Shown here one piece after another: positions 51,913 through 57,813 of a DNA stretch of 57,813 nucleotides (position 1 is the stretch's first letter; each line of letters starts with the position of its first letter). The notes under the pieces were generated by a model, which saw nothing but the letters and a program-made list of their open reading frames with translations, was not told where the DNA came from and ran no database searches. The stretch spans positions 7,655 through 65,467 of the forward strand of contig NZ_QXIW01000023.1 in assembly GCF_003570985.1 (NCBI RefSeq). The letters run 5' to 3'. A program made the position numbers and the translations under genes. This DNA is from Candidatus Cryosericum hinesii. GTDB lineage: Bacteria > Caldisericota > Caldisericia > Cryosericales > Cryosericaceae.

Positions 51913-52236
51913 TCAGGCCCGCACGTCGGCGATATGGACGTTGACCTCCTGGATGTGATACGGAGTGGAAGCTTCAACTTCCTTGGCGACAGCGCCTCGC
52001 ACACTACCGGCAAGCTTGCGAAGGTCCGTCCCGAATCGTCCGACAAGGAACACGTCGAGCGCCAACTCAAGACCGCTTCGCGTGATACTCACACCATGAG
52101 GTTCATGACCCTCGCGGTCCCAGAATGGAAAGTGCTCCTTGAGACCCTTCCACATCGACTCCACACCGTCGACCGACAGGCAGGCGTGGACGATGAGAGA
52201 CTCCAGTGCAGCATCAGTGATAAGGACTTTGTCCAT
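51913..52236 (-). CDS. Asp23/Gls24 family protein (YqhY type)
   Basis: 107-aa Asp23-family protein: LITDAALESLIVHACLSVDG, SGLELALDVFLVGRFGTDL and a C-terminal VNVHIADVRA strand. In Bacillus yqhY lies between accC and nusB and influences acetyl-CoA carboxylase; here accBC are absent but the nusB link is kept. ATG at 52236 lies 4 nt after the efp stop. Diverged from the paralogue at 6882-7244. Confidence 0.85.
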   Translation of the reverse strand: MDKVLITDAALESLIVHACLSVDGVESMWKGLKEHFPFWDREGHEPHGVSITRSGLELALDVFLVGRFGTDLRKLAGSVRGAVAKEVEASTPYHIQEVNVHIADVRA

Positions 52237-52240
52237 GAGT

Positions 52241-52801
52241 TTACTTGACCCTCTCGAGGTAGTCTCCGCTGCGGGTATCGATACGGATCTTGTCCCCTTC
52301 ATTGACGAACAGCGGAACCATGAGCGAGAACCCGGTCTCGATTTGCGCTGTTTTATTGGCACCCGTGGCCGTATCGCCCTTGATGCCCGGCTCAGTGTGC
52401 GTGATAGTCGCCTCGATGAAGGTGGGCAACTCGACGCTCACCGGTTTCTCCAGGAAGTAGACGACGTCGACCACAATGTTCTCGATGAGGTAGTTGACAG
52501 CATCACCAAGGTCATTGGTGGTCAGGCCGATCTGCTCGTATGTCCCTGAGTCCATGAAGGTGTAGACACCGTCAGCATCATAGAGGTATTGCATCTTCTT
52601 GTGTTCGAGATATGCACTCTTGACCTTCTCATCAGGACGGAAGGTCTGCTCAACGACGTTGCCGGACATGAGGTTCTTCATCTTGAGGCGGACAAATGGA
52701 GAGCCCTTGCCGGGCTTGATATGCGTGAACTGAATGACGGCAAACGCCTGACCGTCTATCTCAAACGTAACACCTGTGCGCAATTCATTGGCAGAAATCA
52801 A
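52241..52801 (-). CDS. efp: Elongation factor P
   Basis: Rescues ribosomes stalled at polyproline. 186 aa with three OB-like domains. The N-terminal loop KPGKGSPFVR places Lys32 at the tip, the residue modified in Bacillus. The C-terminal signature DTATGANKTAQIETG is complete. TTG start at 52801, 7 nt after AGGAGG. Confidence 0.97.
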   Translation of the reverse strand: MISANELRTGVTFEIDGQAFAVIQFTHIKPGKGSPFVRLKMKNLMSGNVVEQTFRPDEKVKSAYLEHKKMQYLYDADGVYTFMDSGTYEQIGLTTNDLGDAVNYLIENIVVDVVYFLEKPVSVELPTFIEATITHTEPGIKGDTATGANKTAQIETGFSLMVPLFVNEGDKIRIDTRSGDYLERVK

Positions 52802-52838
52802 GGTCTAACCTCCTGATACTGGACTGTCAATCGCGGCT

Positions 52839-52867
52839 ATTGTACACGCCAACCGGCGTTGCGTCAA
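52839..52867 (-). promoter_or_regulatory. Promoter of efp and downstream genes
   Basis: Minus strand TTGACG (52867-52862), 17-bp spacer, TACAAT (52844-52839), in the 103-bp gap after the peptidase gene, the largest gap in this run. Confidence 0.75.
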
Positions 52868-52904
52868 GCGTTCACGCCCTCAGCGCCGCCACACTCCGGA
52901 GCAC

Positions 52905-53987
52905 TCAGGGGAGAACTAGTTCCTTGGGCAGCTCCGTCAATGACTCGAACCCAGTCGCTGTCACGATGACCGAATCCTCAATACGCATGCCGTAGCGCCC
53001 AGGAAGGTAAACCCCTGGTTCACAGGTGACGACCTGTCCTGGCTCGAGCACCGTGTCGGTCCCCTGAGAAAGGCGAGGCGCCTCATGAATCTCGAGTCCC
53101 ACACCATGTCCCAGACCATGTGTGAAGTACTGCGCCAGTCCACTCTCGCCGAGCTTGCCTCTCACGGCAGTGTCGACGGAACGCGAGCTCACGCCTGCCT
53201 TGATGCAGTCAAGACCCAGCTGCTGTGCTGCACGCAGTTTTGCATACACGTCCAGCACGCCGGTGGGCTGTTTGCCGAGTGCCACGGTCCTGGTACAATC
53301 GCTCATATAGCCCTCGTAATTGACACCGAAGTCCATGACGATGACCTCGCCTCTCCGGATGACCTTGCCGGAAGCGATTCCATGCGGTAGTGCCCCACGA
53401 GCTCCCGACCCCACGATGGTCGAGAAACTGGTACCCTGGGCGCCCGCCTTGCGCATTTCGTATTCCAGCAGAGCCGCCACGTCGTTCTCGGTCATCCCGA
53501 CCTTCAACTGGTGAATCATCGCGTTGAACGCCTTGTCCGCAATATGGCCCGCAGCACGCATCTTGTCCAGCTCACGTGTATCCTTGACGATGCGCATGCC
53601 TTCGACCACGCTCTCAGTCGGGACCATGGTCACTGACGGGAACGCAGCACGCATCTGCTCCGCCTGGACGAAGGAAACGCGTTCCTTCTCGAACCCGAGC
53701 CAATGAGCATGACCTGCGACAAGCAAGTTCGCAATCGACCTGCTGAAGTGCCCCGTGTACTCGATGACGTCCACCCAGGGGCATTCTTCCTGCGCCTGCG
53801 TCGTGAACCGGCCGTCGACGACAAGGTGCATGCCGTCATGGAGCGCGAGGAGATACCCCTCTTCGCCCGTGAAACCAGTAAGATAGCGCATGCTGGGTGC
53901 CGCAAGCGTGAAGAAGGCATCTACGTTCGCACCGGCCATGCGCCCCTGCAGCTGTCGAATCCTTTTGCCGAAATACTCTTTTCTCAT
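52905..53987 (-). CDS. M24 aminopeptidase, Xaa-Pro type
   Basis: 360 aa: creatinase-like N-domain with FFTLAAPSMRYLTGFTGE, then pita-bread fold with all metal ligands: MDFGVNYEGYMSDCTRT (two Asp), HGLGHGVGLEIHE (His), CEPGVYLPG (Glu) and RIEDSV (Glu). Cleaves N-terminal residues before proline. Lies directly before efp, as yqhT does in Bacillus; both deal with proline-rich products. Confidence 0.94.
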   Translation of the reverse strand: MRKEYFGKRIRQLQGRMAGANVDAFFTLAAPSMRYLTGFTGEEGYLLALHDGMHLVVDGRFTTQAQEECPWVDVIEYTGHFSRSIANLLVAGHAHWLGFEKERVSFVQAEQMRAAFPSVTMVPTESVVEGMRIVKDTRELDKMRAAGHIADKAFNAMIHQLKVGMTENDVAALLEYEMRKAGAQGTSFSTIVGSGARGALPHGIASGKVIRRGEVIVMDFGVNYEGYMSDCTRTVALGKQPTGVLDVYAKLRAAQQLGLDCIKAGVSSRSVDTAVRGKLGESGLAQYFTHGLGHGVGLEIHEAPRLSQGTDTVLEPGQVVTCEPGVYLPGRYGMRIEDSVIVTATGFESLTELPKELVLP

Positions 53988-54009
53988 GGTCCATCTCCTC
54001 GTATCGGTG

Positions 54010-54345
54010 CTATTCGAATGGATTGGTCTTACCTGTCTCGCCAGGGATCGGCTGAGGCGTCATGGTCAGGAATGTCTGCCTCGTCTTGAGCTGGGTGTTG
54101 ACCAAGCCCAGGTCCTTGTGTTGAGCCATCTGAAACACCGGGGGGGCAGAAGGCGTGACAGTCGTCTGTCCCATACGTGGCAGGAAATAGAAATTCCAGA
54201 CGGAGAAGCTGGCCAGCAGGACCACGATGAAGATCCAGGTCCCCGCCGAAATCTTGACTCTGGGCTGCTTCCGCTGACGCGGCACAACCTTCTTGCCCGC
54301 CGGAACCGTCTGAACATTAGTCTTTACAGTTGCTTTCTGTGCCAT
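54010..54345 (-). CDS. Small single-helix membrane protein of the pil cluster
   Basis: 111 aa: basic N-terminal tail with many Lys/Arg (about 1-30), one membrane helix (WIFIVVLLASFSVWNFYFLP) and an outside Pro/Thr/Gln-rich C-terminus ending TNPFE. Not recognisable as PilP by sequence, but it occupies the pilP position after pilO, and its ending resembles the NPFE-like segments of pilus-assembly lipoproteins. AGGAGG 6 nt before ATG. 22 nt before the peptidase gene. Confidence 0.7.
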   Translation of the reverse strand: MAQKATVKTNVQTVPAGKKVVPRQRKQPRVKISAGTWIFIVVLLASFSVWNFYFLPRMGQTTVTPSAPPVFQMAQHKDLGLVNTQLKTRQTFLTMTPQPIPGETGKTNPFE

Positions 54346-54355
54346 CACACGCCTC

Positions 54356-55015
54356 CTATTGCACCACGTCCGGCTGAGGAGCCGGCGCTACAGGAGCCGG
54401 CGGCGCACCAACGATCGTCGCGTCAGGGCTCAGGACCATCCACGCAGTCATGGAGCAGGTATATGGATTGCCCTCACCGGGCAGTCCGAGGACGCCGTGC
54501 GAGATGGTCAGGTTCGAGGAGACCATGATGTACTTGAACTTCGTGCGGAACGTCTCCTGGAATCGTCGCATGGTCGCGTAATCCTTGGCGGTGAAATTCA
54601 TGGTGACGCCCACGGTCTTCGCAAGCTTCACCTCCGCCGGCTGAGCGGCAGCAGCACCCTGACCCATGGAGGCGTCCGAAATCTGGATGTTCGTGTAGGT
54701 AATGCCGCTGGCTGTGCCGACGGCCTGAAGGTCGAGCAGAAAGCGTGTGTGTGTGTGCTGGTCGAACACCACGGGCGTGATCTGTGCAAGCTGGTCGATC
54801 CACGCCACGTAGGACGCATTTTGAGTCACGAACGCAGCGTGCTGCCCCTGGACCTCCTTGAGCGTAGACAGCTTCGTGTCAGCCGCCGTGGTCTGATCGC
54901 GCAGATCCCGGAGCTGGACAAGCTGAGGGCTGAGCACGTAGTGGTAGTAGAAGAAACAGATGACGCCGAGCAGAAGGATCACAACGACAAGTCTGACCCG
55001 AATGTTCCTACCCAT
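54356..55015 (-). CDS. pilO: Type IV pilus assembly protein PilO-like
   Basis: 219 aa: one N-terminal membrane helix (VVVILLLGVICFFYYHYVL), a coiled coil (LVQLRDLRDQTTAADTKLST) and a periplasm-facing ferredoxin-like region with TNIQISDA and VTMNFTAKDYATMRRF. The tail is rich in Pro and Ala. PilO pairs with PilN in the alignment subcomplex. Overlaps pilN by 8 nt. Confidence 0.82.
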   Translation of the reverse strand: MGRNIRVRLVVVILLLGVICFFYYHYVLSPQLVQLRDLRDQTTAADTKLSTLKEVQGQHAAFVTQNASYVAWIDQLAQITPVVFDQHTHTRFLLDLQAVGTASGITYTNIQISDASMGQGAAAAQPAEVKLAKTVGVTMNFTAKDYATMRRFQETFRTKFKYIMVSSNLTISHGVLGLPGEGNPYTCSMTAWMVLSPDATIVGAPPAPVAPAPQPDVVQ

Positions 55016-55586
55016 TCTTGCCTCCTCCCACCCACGTCAACGTCAGGTTCATGGTCGCCTTGGCCTGCGGCCCCTGGACGACCGTGCCAGTGGCGTACGG
55101 AATCTGGTAACCGTCGATGTGCACATTCTTGAACTTCTTGTCGGCGCTGAGCGCATTGAAGAAGCGCACCAAGTCCACGAACTGAGTGCTGGTAGCCGTA
55201 ATCACCAGGGTACCCGGCAGGATCGTGATGTCCGTCTGAGTCAGCGTGCACGCCTTGGGAAGATCCTTCGCAAGGTCATCCAGGACCTGGTTCGTATTGA
55301 TCTGCAACTGCACGGCCGTAGTAAGGTTGGTTTCCATCGCCATAGAGCGCTGGGCCAGTGCCCTGTTGAGGTCCAGCAGTTTCTGCTCGCTGTCGAGAGC
55401 GGCAACCTGCGTGTTGAGATCAGCGAGATGGTTTGTTGTCTGCGCGACGGTCCACCTGGCATAGCCATACGATGCTGCGAGCACGACCAGGACGGCAAGC
55501 ACGACAAAGATGAGTGTCCTGTCCTCCTGGGTGAGTTGGGTCTGTCTCCGCTTCCGTGCGTGTGGAACAAGATTGATGGTAATCAT
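55008..55586 (-). CDS. pilN: Type IV pilus assembly protein PilN-like
   Basis: 192 aa starting MITINLVPHARKR, the cytoplasmic INLLP motif that docks into PilM. One helix (TLIFVVLAVLVVLAASYGYA), a coiled coil and a C-terminal domain with LVITATSTQFVDLVRFF follow. Shares one base with pilM. Confidence 0.87.
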   Translation of the reverse strand: MITINLVPHARKRRQTQLTQEDRTLIFVVLAVLVVLAASYGYARWTVAQTTNHLADLNTQVAALDSEQKLLDLNRALAQRSMAMETNLTTAVQLQINTNQVLDDLAKDLPKACTLTQTDITILPGTLVITATSTQFVDLVRFFNALSADKKFKNVHIDGYQIPYATGTVVQGPQAKATMNLTLTWVGGGKNG

Positions 55587-56782
55587 CAGAGTCCCTCCGA
55601 ACCAGGGCGATATGTCAGAAGGCTTTCGCCGACTTCGACAGGCTTGGCCTGATGTCGGCCAGAGCGCTTTTTGGCAGCCGTCGCCTCGAACTCGCGGAGC
55701 GAAAGGCCGGTAGCCACACTGAACATGGGAGCCATTTCACTGAGATAGGATTCCGCAAACATGCTCGGGTCGTACTTGGCAACATCGAGCAGCAGACGGT
55801 TGATCTCGACCGTAAAACCGGTCGACAGTTCGACATAGTCCGCGATGCCCTTGAGGTTGGCCGTACCACCCGACAGGATCAGGTGCAGGGGGCGGTCACT
55901 TTCGAACCGTGTCGTATAGTAGTTGAGAGACCGACGGACCTCGAGGACCAGCTCGTCGATGATGGGCAGGGCTGCAGACGTAGCGCGTTCTGCCTCGGTG
56001 CCGGCTTCGAGATTGGCCTCCGGGTCCACGTTGACGGACTCCTGCTTCAGCTCTTCTGCACGCTCCGTATTGATGCCCAGAGCCGACGCGATCGCCTGCG
56101 AGATCCGGGACCCTCCGAATGGAATCATGCGCGTGAGCCGGATCATGGACTGATCCGCAACATTGATGGACGTGATGGTTGATCCGATGTTGACCATGAC
56201 AATCGTCTTCGCGTCCAGATCGGGCCGCTTGTAGGAAACATAATCCACCAGGCGCAACTCAGCAAAGGGTTCCACCTCGATGAACACTGGCTCCAGATGC
56301 GTCTTGCGGATGACGCCAACGAGGGCGTTGACGATCTCCAGTGGGGCAGCGGCCACCAGGCAGTTCGCCTTGATCCCACCGTCGTCCGCTTGAGATCGGG
56401 ACAACACCTGGTAGTCGAACACCGCGTCCTCGATGGGATACGAGATATGCTTCTCCATCTCCCACTTCACAATGTCCCCCAGCGGTTGGCGGGAGATCTC
56501 ATCCACAGTGACTTGTTTGACCGTCACCAGCTGGCCCGAGACAGACGCCGAGACACGCTTGCCTACAAAGGAATGCAGCGAGAGCAGGGAGCCGAGCGCT
56601 TCACTGATGATATCGCCCTTGACGATCTTCCCGTTTTCGATGGACCCCTCGGGGGTTGGAACAACGCCGAAGTTGACAAGGCTCAGTACATTCTTGTCCC
56701 GTTTGAACTGAGCCACCTTGATGGTATTCGTCCCAATATCTACTCCAATGATCGGTGTTTCCTTTTTTTCTAGCCCAAACAC
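55586..56782 (-). CDS. pilM: Type IV pilus assembly ATPase PilM
   Basis: 398-aa actin-like protein: PIIGVDIGTNTIKVAQF at the start, VKWEMEKHISYPIEDAVFDY (the PilM signature region), INIGST-like phosphate-2 segment (MVNIGSTITSINV) and LSGGTANLKGIADY. Binds PilN at the inner membrane face. A C-terminal basic tail of about 40 residues is not typical. Confidence 0.93.
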   Translation of the reverse strand: MFGLEKKETPIIGVDIGTNTIKVAQFKRDKNVLSLVNFGVVPTPEGSIENGKIVKGDIISEALGSLLSLHSFVGKRVSASVSGQLVTVKQVTVDEISRQPLGDIVKWEMEKHISYPIEDAVFDYQVLSRSQADDGGIKANCLVAAAPLEIVNALVGVIRKTHLEPVFIEVEPFAELRLVDYVSYKRPDLDAKTIVMVNIGSTITSINVADQSMIRLTRMIPFGGSRISQAIASALGINTERAEELKQESVNVDPEANLEAGTEAERATSAALPIIDELVLEVRRSLNYYTTRFESDRPLHLILSGGTANLKGIADYVELSTGFTVEINRLLLDVAKYDPSMFAESYLSEMAPMFSVATGLSLREFEATAAKKRSGRHQAKPVEVGESLLTYRPGSEGL

Positions 56783-56816
56783 AAGGTGCCTCCTTATGCG
56801 CTCAACCGTCAGACTT

Positions 56817-57602
56817 CTACCTGTGGAACAGGGTTGTCAGGTACCAGGTGATAAGGTCATTTCCTGCAACAGCTGCAACATATGCACCTACGGCCATAGC
56901 AGGACCGAAGGGCATCGAGTCTTTTCCTTTCTTCTTGAAGAACACCATGAGAACAATACCTGCAGACGCCCCGATGATGAAGGCCAGCAGCAGAAAGACG
57001 ACAGACAGCCGCCAGCCCAGGAACGCGCCGAGCATGAGTCCCAAGGTTGCATCACCCCAGCCCATGCCACCTCTCGAGAATAAGATAATCAACGCAAACA
57101 GACCCGCACCGATTGCCGCTCCCCCTGCAGCCCCCACCAGACCATGCCATCCTGCAAGCGCGCCAAAGACCAGCCCAATGGCAGTCCCGGGCAGGACGAC
57201 CGCGTCGGGCACGAGACCCGTCTCGAAGTCGATGATCCCGACCGCCAACGCGAGAACCGTCATCACGGCGAATTTCAGAGCGTCGACACTCCACCCCAGA
57301 CCCAAGCCCAGACCGACAAACAACAGACCGCTAACCACCTCGGTCCAGAGGTACCGGACACCGATTCGCGCATGACAGTACCGGCAATTGCCGCGGAGAA
57401 ACACATAGCTCCAGACCGGGACGAGGTCGAGGACGCCCAGCTGATGGCCACAAGCCGGACAGACAGACCGCCCTTTGACCCACTGTTCATCGCGGGGTAT
57501 ACGATAGGTGAGGACGCCGACGAAACTCCCCATGAAGGTGCCGGCTATGAAGCAGACGGCAAGATAGAGCACCTCGGGAACAACGCCCAGCAAACCTGTC
57601 AC
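56817..57602 (-). CDS. pilD: Prepilin leader peptidase/N-methyltransferase
   Basis: 261-aa A24 peptidase with about seven membrane segments. The cytoplasmic zinc loop has CPACGHQLG and CRYCHARIG. Catalytic aspartates are in GIIDFETGLVPD and GMGWGDATLG; the usual Lys two residues after the second Asp is Thr here. Cleaves and methylates type IV prepilins. GTG start at 57602 with GAGAGG about 10 nt upstream. First gene of the pil run. Confidence 0.94.
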   Translation of the reverse strand: MTGLLGVVPEVLYLAVCFIAGTFMGSFVGVLTYRIPRDEQWVKGRSVCPACGHQLGVLDLVPVWSYVFLRGNCRYCHARIGVRYLWTEVVSGLLFVGLGLGLGWSVDALKFAVMTVLALAVGIIDFETGLVPDAVVLPGTAIGLVFGALAGWHGLVGAAGGAAIGAGLFALIILFSRGGMGWGDATLGLMLGAFLGWRLSVVFLLLAFIIGASAGIVLMVFFKKKGKDSMPFGPAMAVGAYVAAVAGNDLITWYLTTLFHR

Positions 57603-57691
57603 AAGCGATCCATCCTCTCAACACTCCTTCATACGCTCTGAACGGAATCTTACGATCCCTGAACGCTGCATGTGCCCACTAATCGTCGTTT

Positions 57692-57700
57692 AGTATAGCA
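57692..57700 (-). promoter_or_regulatory. Extended -10 promoter for pilD-pilMNO
   Basis: Minus strand TGC TATACT (57700-57692). At 16 bp upstream only TACAAC is present, so the -35 is poor. The remaining sequence to the window's right end (to 57813) shows no gene I can support. Confidence 0.45.
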
Positions 57701-57813
57701 CACACCACCGCTAGTTGTACATAGTTTGGACAACGAGATACAAAATGCAAGACCTGCCCCCTGGATCTGGATTATCCTATGGTCTTTTCCAGGAATCGAA
57801 GGAAGTTTCCACC

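Noticed and set aside
57602-57625. Four-codon open frame (ATG GAT CGC TTG TGA) overlapping the pilD start as a regulatory peptide
   Set aside because: Too short to judge, ribosome-site spacing is poor, and no pairing structure supports regulation.
1-57813. CRISPR arrays, insertion sequences, phage genes, rRNA
   Set aside because: No regularly spaced repeats, transposase, integrase or structural phage genes and no rRNA segments were seen in the read-through.

Overview
The window is a dense chromosomal segment of 58 protein genes or gene remnants, five tRNAs and RNase P RNA, mostly in long runs of overlapping genes. It contains no phage, IS, CRISPR array or rRNA. Content and order (Asp23-FakA, rplU-rpmA-obg-nadD-yqeK, pth-mfd-mazG, pepP-like-efp-asp23-nusB-ispA-dxs-nadK-recN, scpA-scpB, ptb-buk, pilMNO) resemble Bacillota and deep-branching anaerobes such as Caldisericota. 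I cannot fix the phylum without a tree. The organism appears fermentative: butyrate kinase with two phosphate-acyltransferase paralogues, nucleoside phosphorolysis, the DXP isoprenoid route and a type IV pilus.

Layout: 1-2724 (minus) holds infC (cut by the window edge), thrS and tRNA-Val. 2922-5419 holds nth, an inserted unknown membrane/TPR gene, and a second broken copy of the 3' half of nth: the only accessory-looking region. 5548-6778 (minus) is rpmB-mtnA. 6882-13678 (plus) is asp23-fakA-punA-pdp-(DHH/CBS/CCA fusion). 13744-14926 (plus) is tRNA-Met, a zinc-ribbon coiled-coil protein and rnpB. 14985-30327 (minus) is an 11-gene run pth-mfd-mazG-ybhN-like-deoB-recG-rsmD-pgpH-ybeY-corC-tpiA. 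30475-33909 (plus) is rplU-rpmA-obg-nadD-yqeK and tRNA-Gly, -Cys, -Leu. Then come a GNAT protein (minus) and an ABC-F protein (plus), the M50 protease-trpS-scpA-scpB operon (minus), a DUF2344 gene (plus) and typA (minus). 42993-57602 (minus) runs pilD-pilM-pilN-pilO-small membrane protein-pepP-like-efp-asp23-nusB-acyP-ispA-dxs-nadK-recN-buk-ptb-ptb.

How the genes fit together: PunA and Pdp release (deoxy)ribose-1-phosphate, which DeoB, encoded elsewhere in the window, isomerises. MtnA handles the methylthioribose analogue. RnpB and the CCA-adding fusion both mature tRNA. Pth, Mfd, RecG, MazG and Nth cover peptidyl-tRNA recycling, repair and nucleotide-pool cleaning. Dxs and IspA make prenyl diphosphates. 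Ptb and Buk convert acyl-CoA to acid plus ATP.

The most interesting signals are regulatory. The infC leader carries an intrinsic terminator whose loop is perfectly complementary, over 10 nt, to an upstream leader segment, a likely pseudoknot attenuator, and infC appears to start at ATC. Obg appears to start at ATT behind a good Shine-Dalgarno. pth, nadK and the DUF2344 gene have well-formed -35/-10 boxes ending only 6-7 nt before the start codon, predicting leaderless mRNAs. Several -35 boxes touch or contain the stop codon of the gene upstream. At protein level, PunA has Asp where 6-oxopurine phosphorylases have Asn, and TrpRS has His at a predicted iron-sulfur ligand.
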